Shown here piece by piece: positions 28,324 through 37,027 of a DNA stretch of 64,000 bases. The notes under the pieces were generated by a model. That model worked only from the letters and a program-made list of their open reading frames with translations. It did no database searches and was not told the DNA's origin. The stretch comes from Gillisia marina (GTDB lineage Bacteria > Bacteroidota > Bacteroidia > Flavobacteriales > Flavobacteriaceae): NCBI RefSeq assembly GCF_000258765.1, contig NZ_AJLT01000040.1, positions 1 through 64,000 of the forward strand. Direction: 5' to 3'. The translations under genes and the position numbers were made by a program. Position 1 is the first letter of the stretch. Each line of letters starts with the position of its first letter.

Positions 28324-29055
28324 TTAAATCCCTCGCTCTCTCTGAATTTTCTCGTAAGCCTCTTGTACCATTCTAAATTTTTCTTCAGCTCCATTTCTGT
28401 AAGCTTCATCCATGTGTTGCAGTTTATCTGGATGGTATTTTTTAGCCATGGTTCTAAACGCCTTTTTCACTTCAGCATCTGTTGCAGATTTTTCGATTTC
28501 GAGAATCTTATAGGCATTATCGGCACTTTTAAAGAACATCGCCTTAATACTTTCAAAATCTCTGTTATTCAAGGCTAAAAACCCTGCAATAGATTGAAGT
28601 TGTGATAGCTCAGCATTAGAAACATTCCCATCTGCTTGTGCTATACTGAATAAGAAGTGTAAGATCTGTAGCCGAACTTCATATTTGGTGCGTTGCTGCA
28701 GGTATAATCCAATACGTTGTGCGGAAATTCCCCTGTTCTTAATAACTTCATTAAAAGTGCGAAAAGTGGCATTTGCACGCTCCTTTCCATAGGCCTGTAC
28801 AAAATAAGTACGCACATAATCCATTTCAGATTGTGATACTTGTCCATCTGCTTTAATAACTAAAGAAGCTAAGGAAAGAAGATTCAATTCAAAATCGCCC
28901 GGAGACACCGTATTACTTTCAGTTTTAAAAACTGAATTAAATCCTCCCGAAGACCTATTCCAATTATCTATTACAGTTCCTAATATAAATCCCAGTACTG
29001 CTCCCGGGTATCTGAAAAACATATAGCCAACAAAGGCTAATATCCATTTAAACAT
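28324..29055 (-). CDS. TerB-like / DnaJ-domain co-chaperone (DjlA-like)
   Basis: A 243-residue protein. A short N-terminal hydrophobic anchor (ILAFVGYMFFRYPGAVLGFI) comes first. A TerB/DjlA-like all-helical domain with two acidic repeats (LASLVIKADGQVSQSEMDYV and LFSIAQADGNVSNAELSQLQ) covers about 55-165. A C-terminal J domain of about 65 residues has the hallmark HPDK in MAKKYHPDKLQHMDE. It is likely a membrane-anchored Hsp70 co-chaperone. A -7 box lies at 29077-29084 on the same strand. Confidence 0.9.
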   Translation of the reverse strand: MFKWILAFVGYMFFRYPGAVLGFILGTVIDNWNRSSGGFNSVFKTESNTVSPGDFELNLLSLASLVIKADGQVSQSEMDYVRTYFVQAYGKERANATFRTFNEVIKNRGISAQRIGLYLQQRTKYEVRLQILHFLFSIAQADGNVSNAELSQLQSIAGFLALNNRDFESIKAMFFKSADNAYKILEIEKSATDAEVKKAFRTMAKKYHPDKLQHMDEAYRNGAEEKFRMVQEAYEKIQRERGI

Positions 29056-29076
29056 AAATTCCTACTTGATAAGCCG

Positions 29077-29084
29077 CAAATATA
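29077..29084 (-). promoter_or_regulatory. -7 promoter box of the DnaJ/TerB gene
   Basis: The minus strand reads TATATTTG, matching TAnnTTTG, 22 bases before the start codon at 29055. No clear -33 box is seen. Confidence 0.45.
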
Positions 29085-29196
29085 CTATTTTGAATAGGTA
29101 TTAAATAGACATATCCCATAAACTTGACTTTCACATCTATAAGGAGAACCTATTAGCATATAGGAAATTGAGATATGAAGAGCGAAAGTTAATTTG

Positions 29197-29204
29197 TACC
29201 TTTG
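29197..29204 (+). promoter_or_regulatory. -7 promoter box of the bacilliredoxin gene
   Basis: TACCTTTG matches TAnnTTTG and lies 32 bases before the ATG at 29236. Confidence 0.5.
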
Positions 29205-29235
29205 CCCTTTATAAATTATAATAAAAATTCTATAT

Positions 29236-29646
29236 ATGTATCCAGCAGATTTAGTTAAACCAATGAGAGAGGACCTTACAAAAATAGGTTTTCAAGAATT
29301 ACATACCGTTGCAGATGTTGATGCTGCTATGGAAAAGAAAGGAACTACGTTAGTGGTTGTGAATTCCGTTTGTGGATGCGCGGCTGCGAATGCACGTCCG
29401 GGAGCTAGAATTTCTTTACAAAACAGTAAAACTCCGGATAATTTAGTAACTGTTTTTGCAGGTGTAGATACGGAAGCTACAGATAAGGCTCGTGGCTACA
29501 TGATCCCTTTCCCTCCTTCTTCACCATGTATGGCTTTGTTTAAAGATGGTGAATTGGTTCACATGTTAGAGCGTCATCATATTGAAGGGCGTCCTGCAGA
29601 GATGATCGCAGATAACTTAACAAGTGCTTACAACGAGTTTTGTTAA
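29236..29646 (+). CDS. BrxA/BrxB-family bacilliredoxin
   Basis: A 136-residue thioredoxin-fold protein. MYPADLVKPMREDLTKIGF is the typical start. The redox motif CGC is in VVNSVCGCAAANARPG (about residues 50-65). MIPFPPSSPCMALFKDGELV and HMLERHHIEGRPAEMIADNL follow, all family features. In Bacillus the BrxA/BrxB proteins remove bacillithiol from mixed disulfides; Bacteroidetes homologues are conserved in length, but the thiol partner is unproven. It is a single-gene unit. A hairpin starts at its TAA stop, and a strong terminator lies 120 bases further on. Confidence 0.95.
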   Translation: MYPADLVKPMREDLTKIGFQELHTVADVDAAMEKKGTTLVVVNSVCGCAAANARPGARISLQNSKTPDNLVTVFAGVDTEATDKARGYMIPFPPSSPCMALFKDGELVHMLERHHIEGRPAEMIADNLTSAYNEFC

Positions 29647-29665
29647 ACCCTGATTAAGGGTTTAA
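29644..29665 (+). other. Stop-codon-linked hairpin after the bacilliredoxin gene
   Basis: TTAAACCCT and AGGGTTTAA form a perfect nine-base stem around GATTA, and the TAA stop is part of the left arm. There is no T-tract. It has the same plan as the stems at 11584, 16371 and 45976. Confidence 0.5.
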
Positions 29666-29765
29666 ACATTGGAAGCTTATAAAAGCCTTTTTTGAGGTAT
29701 TTTCCTATCGAAAGTTAGGGGCAAAATTTATAAGCTTGCCATCAGATGCTCTTTTAAAATTATAT

Positions 29766-29799
29766 AAAGCCGATTTTTTTAATTAGAAATCGGCTTTTT
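29766..29799 (+). terminator. Strong terminator before the small lipoprotein gene
   Basis: AAAGCCGATTT (29766-29776) pairs perfectly with AAATCGGCTTT (29787-29797) and T5 follows. It terminates the bacilliredoxin transcript. The A-rich left flank makes it partly bidirectional. Confidence 0.85.
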
Positions 29800-29861
29800 C
29801 TATGCTTTAAATTGAAGTAAATAATTAGTATCTTTCTTCTGCTAAATTCAAGTTTTAACTA

Positions 29862-30239
29862 ATGAAACTATTCGTAATATTACTATTATTTATCGCTAGT
29901 GCCGCAAGCTGCCAGAATTCTGAAGAAGCCCAAATTATAACGCTTCAGGAACTCGAAACGCAATTTGAGGTTATCCAAGAATTAATAAATGAGAGTAGTT
30001 GTTCTGACAGTTCTCAGTGTAGTTATATCGCCTACGGAACAAAAGCCTGTGGCGGACCTCAAGGATATCTGGTTTTTTCTTCTGAAGTAGATCTCGAAAA
30101 ACTTAAAAACTTAGTCGATAAATACACCGCAGCTGAAGACACCTACAATAAGCAAAATGGTATTATGAGCGATTGTAGCATCCCTTCTCCTCCAGAAAAT
30201 ATTGAATGTAGTGATGGGAAATGTGTTGCTTTAGATTAA
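29862..30239 (+). CDS. Cys-rich lipoprotein of unknown function
   Basis: A 125-residue protein. The signal is LFVILLLFIASAAS with the lipid-attachment Cys at 17 (AASCQN). The mature part contains SSCSDSSQCSYIAYGTKACG followed by GPQGYLVFSS, and ends with DCSIPSPPENIECSDGKCVA. Six mature cysteines suggest disulfides after export. Similar short lipoproteins are common in Bacteroidetes, but I know no function. It may share a transcript with the acyltransferase gene 58 bases downstream, although that gene has its own promoter. Confidence 0.75.
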   Translation: MKLFVILLLFIASAASCQNSEEAQIITLQELETQFEVIQELINESSCSDSSQCSYIAYGTKACGGPQGYLVFSSEVDLEKLKNLVDKYTAAEDTYNKQNGIMSDCSIPSPPENIECSDGKCVALD

Positions 30240-30252
30240 GCACATCTTAGGA

Positions 30253-30280
30253 TTGTTTTTCACATAAAAATGTATTTTTG
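30253..30280 (+). promoter_or_regulatory. Promoter of the acyltransferase gene
   Basis: TTG at 30253-30255 (-33) and TATTTTTG at 30273-30280 (-7) are separated by 17 bases. The ATG at 30298 follows 17 bases later. Confidence 0.5.
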
Positions 30281-30297
30281 CAGCAAGCACTTTTAAA

Positions 30298-31030
30298 ATG
30301 AAGAAACTACTTGCCTATCCTCTTTCTATACTATCTTACTTTTTTTTTCTTTCTAACATTAGTGGTCTTTCACGGAGTTCAGTGGTTCTGTTTTAATTTT
30401 ATTGGAAAAGAAGCTCATAAAACCTCCGTAGATGTTTTTAATCTTACCCTAATGCGATGCCTTAATATTTTGGGCACCACCTTTAGCGTGGATAATCCGC
30501 ATAAAATCCCAACAGATGTGCCTTGCATTTTTGTTTCCAATCATCAGGGGATATACGACATCCCACCAATTATCTGGTATTTAAGAAAGCATTATCCCAA
30601 GTTTATCAGTAAAAAAGAGTTAGGTAAAGGAATTCCCGGAATTTCATATAATCTTAGGCATGGAGGTTCTGCTTTGATAGATCGAAAAAATCCAAAGCAA
30701 GCCGTTGTTACCATCTCTAAATTTGCAGATTACTTGAATAAGAACAACTATTCTGCAGTGATATTCCCAGAAGGTACCCGCAGTAGAGACGGGAGACCAA
30801 AGAAATTTGCAGAAACAGGATTACAGATTATGTTGAAGAAAATGCCGCAAGCAATGGTAGTTCCCATTACCATCAATAATTCTTGGAAATTGTTCGAATA
30901 TGGTAGTTTCCCATTAGGAATTGGTCATAATATCAAAATGAAGATCCACCAGCCAATTCAGGCAAATTCAGATGATGCAAATAGTATTATCGCAAAAGTG
31001 GAGCGTACTATAATTGCTGATATTATTTAA
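30298..31030 (+). pseudogene. 1-acyl-sn-glycerol-3-phosphate acyltransferase (frameshifted)
   Basis: A PlsC-type lysophosphatidate acyltransferase, which makes phosphatidic acid in phospholipid synthesis. The true start is ATG 30298 (MKKLLAYPLSILSYF). The frame changes at T9 30340-30348; with eight T it continues FFFFLTLVVFHGVQWFCF and into the catalytic domain. Motif I is SNHQGIYDIP (HxxxxD). Motif III is VIFPEGTRSRDGRP. The joined length is about 243 residues, with one N-terminal membrane segment. This step is normally essential, so a real null allele is unlikely unless a second copy exists. A start inside the membrane segment (30311) would lack the leading residues. Confidence 0.85.
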
Positions 31031-31067
31031 GCAAATCATTTTATTTCACTTTTCAATATTCCTTTAA

Positions 31068-31721
31068 ATGACTTCAGAAAAAATCATAAAAAATACTATT
31101 CTTTTTGTTCAGGCAACATTAAAAAATGCTGAAGGCGGACATGATTGGTTTCATATTCTTAGGGTTTTAAATAATTCTAAATTAATCGCTGCTACAGAAG
31201 AGGTAGATCTTTTAACTATTGAGTTAGGAGCATTACTCCATGATATTGCCGATTCTAAATTCCATAATGGAGATGAAACTATTGGACCAAAAGTGGCCAG
31301 AGCCTTTTTAAGCTCTCAAAATGTGCAGGAAGAAGTAATTGTTCATGTGGTTAATATCATTGAAAACATCTCCTTTAAAGGAGGAAACACCAACCAATCT
31401 TTTCACTCGAAAGAACTAGCAGTTGTTCAGGATGCCGACAGACTCGATGCACTTGGAGCAATAGGAATTGCAAGAGCCTTTAATTATGGCGGATTTAAAG
31501 GTCGAAGCTTATATGACCCAGAGATCCAACCAAATCTTAAAATGAGCAAAGAGGAATATAAAGCCTCGACAGCACCCACTATAAACCACTTTTATGAAAA
31601 GCTGTTATTGCTAAAAGACCGAATGAATACCGAAACCGGAAAGGCAATTGCAGAGCAGCGACATAAATATATGCAAGGTTTTTTAGAGCAATTCTACGCA
31701 GAGTGGAATGGGAAACTATAA
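31068..31721 (+). CDS. HD-domain phosphohydrolase
   Basis: A 217-residue soluble enzyme of the YedJ-like HD family. It has the metal-binding H in AEGGHDWFHILRVLNN, the HD pair in LGALLHDIADSKF and the last Asp in VVQDADRLDALGAIGIARAF. These proteins hydrolyse phosphate esters or nucleotides; the substrate is unknown. It starts 37 bases after the acyltransferase gene and is probably in the same operon. Confidence 0.9.
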   Translation: MTSEKIIKNTILFVQATLKNAEGGHDWFHILRVLNNSKLIAATEEVDLLTIELGALLHDIADSKFHNGDETIGPKVARAFLSSQNVQEEVIVHVVNIIENISFKGGNTNQSFHSKELAVVQDADRLDALGAIGIARAFNYGGFKGRSLYDPEIQPNLKMSKEEYKASTAPTINHFYEKLLLLKDRMNTETGKAIAEQRHKYMQGFLEQFYAEWNGKL

Positions 31722-31748
31722 AAGGATCTCTCTGTTTTTTTTTCTAAA

Positions 31749-31814
31749 TGTCATATTGAGCTTGTCGAAATATGCTTGATATAAACCAGAGTTTTCAACA
31801 GGCTCAACCTGACA
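31749..31814. repeat. Inverted pair of dispersed palindromic repeats, copies 4 and 5
   Basis: TGTCATATTGAGCTTGTCGAAA (31749-31770) and TTTTCAACAGGCTC followed by AACCTGACA (31792-31814) are inverted versions of one unit separated by 21 bases, so the transcript could form a long stem. They lie in the gap between two convergent genes. Confidence 0.65.
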
Positions 31815-31847
31815 AATTTAATTTTGCTTAAACGATTCCAACTAATG

Positions 31848-31877
31848 AAAAAGCCCTGCAATTGCGGGGCTTTTTTT
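31848..31877. terminator. Bidirectional terminator between convergent genes
   Basis: AAAAAGCCCTGC (31848-31859) pairs with GCGGGGCTTTTT around AATT, followed by extra T and preceded by A, so it can end transcription from both the HD gene and the minus-strand membrane gene. Confidence 0.88.
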
Positions 31878-31901
31878 AATACTACTTTGTTACTAATGAG
31901 G

Positions 31902-31923
31902 TTTCGACAGGATCCACCTGACA
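31902..31923. repeat. Dispersed flavobacterial palindromic repeat, copy 6
   Basis: TTTCGACAGGATCCACCTG then ACA. Its reverse complement TGTCAGGTGGATCCTGTCGAAA fits the family, with a BamHI-like central palindrome replacing GAGC. Confidence 0.55.
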
Positions 31924-31944
31924 ATTTATTTATGATTAGATTCT

Positions 31945-32382
31945 TTAAAACCAGGCACTCCAAGGGATTCTTGAAAGCACTAAAATTAAAGCTAACGTAT
32001 AAAATATAGCCAAGATCTTGAATTTTGGCTTAGAGGTAAGTTTCTTTTTATGTTTAGAATACCCCATAGTTATTAAAACCACAGCTAAAATCATTATCAG
32101 CGGGTGTTCTACATTGTATAATCTAAGAACAGAATCCTTCATTACTCCACCCATTCCAACTTCACCCCACATCTTAAAATAAGGCGTAGTGAAATATAAT
32201 ACTAACCCGATAAGCAATTGTAGATGCGAAACAATAAGGGTGAACAACGCGATTCTAAAGTTAGTAGCCGCATATTCTTTATTGGTAGTATATCCAACAA
32301 TAACATTTACAGAAGCTACAATTAAAACTATTAGGACCAAATATGCCCAATAGGAGTGTATAAATTGAATCGTTTCGTACAT
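31945..32382 (-). CDS. Four-helix membrane protein, cytochrome b-like
   Basis: A 145-residue integral membrane protein. Four hydrophobic helices are visible: YWAYLVLIVLIVASVNVIVG, RIALFTLIVSHLQLLIGLVL, LIMILAVVLITMGYS and FYTLALILVLSRIPWSAW. Conserved-looking histidines (IHSYWAY, SHLQ, VEHPLIM) sit in or near helices, and this family is often labelled cytochrome B; haem binding is plausible but not shown. It is a conserved Flavobacteria protein of unknown function and appears monocistronic. Confidence 0.75.
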   Translation of the reverse strand: MYETIQFIHSYWAYLVLIVLIVASVNVIVGYTTNKEYAATNFRIALFTLIVSHLQLLIGLVLYFTTPYFKMWGEVGMGGVMKDSVLRLYNVEHPLIMILAVVLITMGYSKHKKKLTSKPKFKILAIFYTLALILVLSRIPWSAWF

Positions 32383-32417
32383 AATTGATGATTTTAGGTA
32401 AATATAGTTTTTTTAAT

Positions 32418-32451
32418 AAAAAAATCGCCCCGGTTTCCCAAGGCGATTTTT
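32418..32451 (-). terminator. Terminator after the second TonB receptor gene
   Basis: AAAAATCGCC (32420-32429) and GGCGATTTTT (32442-32451) form a perfect ten-base stem. On the minus strand it is followed by T-rich sequence, 20 bases after the receptor stop at 32472. Confidence 0.85.
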
Positions 32452-32471
32452 AAATATTGTGTTATATGATA

Positions 32472-35203
32472 TTAGAATTTATAACTAATAGAAGCATTCC
32501 AAGTTCTTCCCCATCCAAAGAAAACATTATTTCTAACGTTTATTCCATCATAAGTAGTGTCCTCAGGACCTGCTTGAATATTAGTATTAGACTCAGAAAT
32601 ATAAATATTATCTGTAACGTTATTTACGTTCACTCTAAACCCTAATCTGTTCTCTCCAAGATCTAAACCATAAGAAGCTCCTAAGTCTAACAATCCAAAA
32701 GAAGGTAATTCAAAAACATCAAAGTTTTCATTATCTAATGCATCGTCAGCATCATAACTTGCATATAAATTATCTGCAAATCTATAAGTAGCATCAACTT
32801 TAAAGTTTTCTACAATCGTATAATCTACACCTGCACTTGCTGTGAATTGTGCTGCATTACCAACTTTTACACCATCTAGTTAAGAACACCTGGTTCAACA
32901 CCTGGAATTGGGTTTTGACTATTATCAAAGAAATTAGCACTTACATCATCCTTATATTCCCAATCACCAACAGAAAGCATTGCATTCCATCTAAATTTAT
33001 CTCCTACTCTTCCGTAGAAGTCAAATTCTATTCCTTGGTGTACTTGAGTGATTCCTTGTAAATTCGCAGTTCCTCTAATTTCATCATCGGTACCTCTAAA
33101 GAAGGTTGCAGAAGTTGTTTCAAATCTATCTGCCCATGATGTTCTGTAAAGGTTCACATTTGCATTAAAAAATTGAGAACGGAAACCATATCCTAATTCA
33201 AGTCCAAATACTTGTTCATTTTTAAGGTCTTCATTCAAGTCATTTCTGTTTCCAGGATAAACTGCATCAAATAAAGGTTGCTTAGAGTAGTATCCAATAT
33301 TTCCAAAAATATTGTGGTTCTCGTCTATGTTAAAGTTAAGCCCCCCTTTAATGTTTCCACCAAGAATATTTTCCCAATCTGTTTCTTGATTCCCTTCAAG
33401 TTCATCAAAATAATCAACTCTTTTAAATCCTTGATTAGATGCCGATCCTTGAACAAATGCAGAAACTTTACCTTTAATATATTCTAATTGACCAAAAACA
33501 CCAGCCCATCTTACAAGACCTTCGTTATAGTAATCTATTTTCTCTTCGTCGTCTATACTACTAAATACGTTCAAAGCATTTCCAGCGGTTGGCTTATACG
33601 TTTCAGACAAAAATCTAGATGGGTTATTTACATCTGCAGTTGAACGATATACATCTGCTCCCATAAGGTCTACTAACCTTCTGTAGTGAAATCCTTTATA
33701 AGAACGTAAATCTGCTCCAAAATCTAAAGTTAAATTTTCATTCAATTCAGTTTCAAAATTTGAAATAATCCCGAACCAGTTATGTGAGTTTACAGAAGAT
33801 CTTTGGGAGATTCCATTTTCTCCACTACGATCTCCATTACCACTATTTACAAATTGTCCTTGAAATTGCCCTTCACCTGAATAAGGTTGTCTAGGATCTC
33901 CTAAAGAAGGAACATCTTGACCAGAATTCCATGCAAAAACATCGTCTATTGGAAGTAAACCATCTTCAGTTAATGGCAATCTAAAAGACTGATTTCCATT
34001 TATTCTACCAATAGAACCTATAGATCCACCACGACCAAAGGAAGCATATGCAGAGGTAGATAATTTTGATTTTTCAGATATTCCATATTCCCAGCTTAAT
34101 GATGCTACTGGTTTATGATAGAAATTTCCTGCGAAAGTAAATTCTTCACCATTTCTATATCCAAAATCTGGATTGTATTTTTCATTTGGCTCACCGTCTT
34201 TACCATATTTAAGGTAACTAGACAAAGGTGTGAAAAAACTTCTTTGGTTATGCTGTTGCGGTGCACCTGTTAACATGAAATTGAATTCATGGTTGTCATT
34301 AGCTTTATAACCAACACCTATATAATAATTATATCCTTCAAACTGAGTCCCGTTTACATACCCATCTCCTGAAGTACGACTTAAAAGGAAGGATGCAGAT
34401 AATCCATTTTCACCTAAACCTGTATTATAAGAAGCTAAAGTTTTTAAATAACCATCGTTTCCGGCAGATATTTGAACTTTTCCACCTTCCGCTTTATCTG
34501 CAGATCTAGTAACAACGTTAATTGTACCACCCACAGAAGAAACTGCTAATTTAGAAGAACCTAATCCACGTTGTACTTGTATTGCAGTAGTAACATCGCT
34601 TAAACCAGCCCAGTTACTCCAAAAAATACGACCATTCTCCATATCATTAACGGGAATACCGTTAATCATTACTGCTGAATTTTGTGTATCGAATCCACGA
34701 ATTGTAATACGTGAATCTCCAAAACCACCACCTTGCTTAGTAGCATAAATAGAAGGAGTAGTACTCAAAATTTCAGGAAATTCTTGATTTCCTAATTTTT
34801 CTTGAATTACCTCTGCTCTAATAGTAGAAACAGCAACCGGAGTTTGACGATCCTTTGCTAAATCTGCAATTCCAGTTACAATAACTTCCGAAAGAGCATT
34901 TGCATCTGTACCCAACGCAATACTACCTAAGTTTTTTGTTTCACCATTTGCAAGTGTAAACTTCATCGATTTCTTTTCGAAACCAATAAAACTAATCTGA
35001 ACAGTTCCCGAAGCAGCTTCAACATTTAAAGAAAACTTACCATCAAAATCAGTCGTAGTTCCATTGTTAGTACCAACTATCATTACAGTTGCTCCTGGCA
35101 ATGGGGCATTCATCTCAGAGTCCATTACCGTACCGGTAAGGGTTCCTTGAGCAAAAATTGTAGCAGTCGTTAAAAACAATGCTAGGGCTAATAATTTCCT
35201 CAT
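32472..35203 (-). pseudogene. TonB-dependent receptor (frameshifted near C-terminus)
   Basis: The joined length is about 910 residues. A signal peptide (LLALALFLTTATIFAQ) is followed by a carboxypeptidase-like domain with LPGATVMIVGTNNGTTTDFD, a plug with LSEVIVTGIADLAKDRQTPV and AVSSVGGTINVVTRSADKAE, and a large barrel. At 32879-32890 one base is missing: the frame runs VEPGVLN then stop, whereas the other frame continues LDGVKVGNAAQFTASAGVDY through FELPSFGLLDLGASYGLDLG to the final strand TWNASISYKF at 32472. As written, the last 135 or so residues and the C-terminal barrel strand would be lost and the receptor could not assemble. No SusD partner is adjacent, so this is not a classical polysaccharide utilisation locus. 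Substrate unknown. Confidence 0.88.
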
Positions 35204-35393
35204 GCGTAAATTGTTTGTGTGTTTAGTTTATAATTCGGTGCAAAAAACGTCATTTTCTAAAAATCTAACTTTATCTAAACGTTAATATTTTTAACTTTAA
35301 CATTTTAAGCGCAACAAACATAGCATTTTTATGCAAATGATTAAAAGATAGCCTCTTAAAGCTATTAACCTTTTATCAACAATCCGGAAATTA

Positions 35394-37025
35394 TTATTTT
35401 AAATAAAAATTTAACAAATTTTTTGTAGAATCATCATGATTAGAGATGTCAGATGTATTTATTTCTGTGAGAATTTTTGACGCCAATTGCTTCCCTAACT
35501 CCACTCCCCATTGATCGAAACTGAAGATATTCCATATAATGCCCTGTACAAAGATCTTATGTTCATACATAGCGATTAATTTGCCCAAGCTTTCAGGAGT
35601 TAGTCTTTCAATTAAAAGTGAATTTGTTGGCTTATTCCCTTTAAAGACTTTAAATGGTATTAATTTTTGAATTTCATCTGAGCTAAGTCCTTGTTCGGTC
35701 AATTCTTTTTTTACCTCATCTTCAGATTTACCCATTAAAAAAGCTTCTGTTTGAGCAAAATAATTAGCCATTAATTTATCGTGATGATCTTTATCCCCAA
35801 ATAAAGATTTCTTAAAGCCAATAAAATCTGCCGGAATTAGCTTTGTTCCTTGATGAATTAATTGAAAAAAAGCATGTTGAGAATTGGTTCCCGGTTCTCC
35901 CCAAATGATATTTCCTGTTTCATAATTGACAGGATTTCCATTTCTATCGATACTTTTTCCGTTACTCTCCATAATTGCCTGCTGAAGATAACTCGGCATT
36001 TTTTGAAGATATTGAGAATATGGAATAACGGCTTCACTTTCTGCCTTAAAAAAGTTGTTATACCAAACACTCAATAAAGCGAGTTGAACGGGAATGTTAT
36101 CCTTAAAATGTGTATTCTTAAAATGTAAATCCATTTTATGGGCTCCTTCCAAAAGCTCATTGAATTTAGCAAATCCTACCGCAAGACTAACAGATAATCC
36201 TACTGCGCTCCACAGAGAAAATCTTCCGCCAACCCACTCCCACATCGGGAATATATTTTCTTCAGAAATTCCAAAATCTTTCACTTTAGAAACATTCGAT
36301 GAAACCGCAACAAAATGTTTTTGAACAGCTTCCTGTGATGCTGCATTTAAAAACCAATTTCTAGAAGTTATCGCATTGCTTAAAGTTTCCTGAGTTGTAA
36401 AAGTCTTAGAAACAATTACAAATAAGGTCGTTTCAGGGTTTAAAGGTTTTAGGGTTTCGTGAACATGATCTCCATCAACATTAGAAATATAATGTACATT
36501 AAGATGATTCTTATAAAATTTCAAGGCCTCAGTAACCATTACTGGTCCAAGGTCTGAACCTCCAATTCCAATGTTCACAACATCAGTAAATGCTAGTCCG
36601 GAATATCCTTTGGCGTTACCGGAGATAATAGCATTGGAAAATGCTTCCATTTTAGCCTTCACCTCGAAGACTTCAGGAATCACATTCTCACCATTAACAA
36701 GGACAGTATCTGAGTTTTTTGCTCTTAAAGCAGTATGCAAAACAGGCCTATTCTCGGTCCTATTGATACTTTCCCCTCCAAAATATGATTTGATCGCTTC
36801 TTCTAGACCGCATTCTTCCGCAAGTTGCAACAAAAGCTGTTGCGTTTCTTTGGTAATTCTATTTTTGCTGAAATCGACTAAAAAATCTTCCCAAACAATA
36901 CTTAGATCATTGAACCTATGAGGCTCTTCAGAGAAAAGTTGTTTCATTTCCACTTCATTTATCTCTTCGAAATGCTCCTGTAATTTTTTCCAAGCAAGAG
37001 TGGTGGTAGGATCTATATTTAGCAT
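35394..37025 (-). CDS. pgi: Glucose-6-phosphate isomerase
   Basis: A 543-residue glycolytic enzyme. Recognisable PGI segments are VVNIGIGGSDLGPVMVTEAL, VHYISNVDGDHVHETL, FVIVSKTFTTQETLSNA, GGRFSLWSAVGLSVSL and the C-terminal signature IFSFDQWGVELGKQLASKIL. Full length, no defects. It is the last gene of a tightly packed minus-strand group: it starts two bases after the M23 peptidase stop. The 190 bases between it and the next receptor gene hold nothing evident. Confidence 0.97.
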   Translation of the reverse strand: MLNIDPTTTLAWKKLQEHFEEINEVEMKQLFSEEPHRFNDLSIVWEDFLVDFSKNRITKETQQLLLQLAEECGLEEAIKSYFGGESINRTENRPVLHTALRAKNSDTVLVNGENVIPEVFEVKAKMEAFSNAIISGNAKGYSGLAFTDVVNIGIGGSDLGPVMVTEALKFYKNHLNVHYISNVDGDHVHETLKPLNPETTLFVIVSKTFTTQETLSNAITSRNWFLNAASQEAVQKHFVAVSSNVSKVKDFGISEENIFPMWEWVGGRFSLWSAVGLSVSLAVGFAKFNELLEGAHKMDLHFKNTHFKDNIPVQLALLSVWYNNFFKAESEAVIPYSQYLQKMPSYLQQAIMESNGKSIDRNGNPVNYETGNIIWGEPGTNSQHAFFQLIHQGTKLIPADFIGFKKSLFGDKDHHDKLMANYFAQTEAFLMGKSEDEVKKELTEQGLSSDEIQKLIPFKVFKGNKPTNSLLIERLTPESLGKLIAMYEHKIFVQGIIWNIFSFDQWGVELGKQLASKILTEINTSDISNHDDSTKNLLNFYLK

Positions 37026-37027
37026 TA

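Noticed and set aside
32472-35203. Polysaccharide utilisation locus (SusC/SusD)
   Set aside because: No SusD-like gene or glycoside hydrolase lies next to the receptor; the neighbours are pgi and a small membrane protein.
36571-36921. Plus-strand open frame of 116 codons opposite pgi
   Set aside because: Antisense to a clear glycolytic enzyme, with no recognisable motif or ribosome-binding context.
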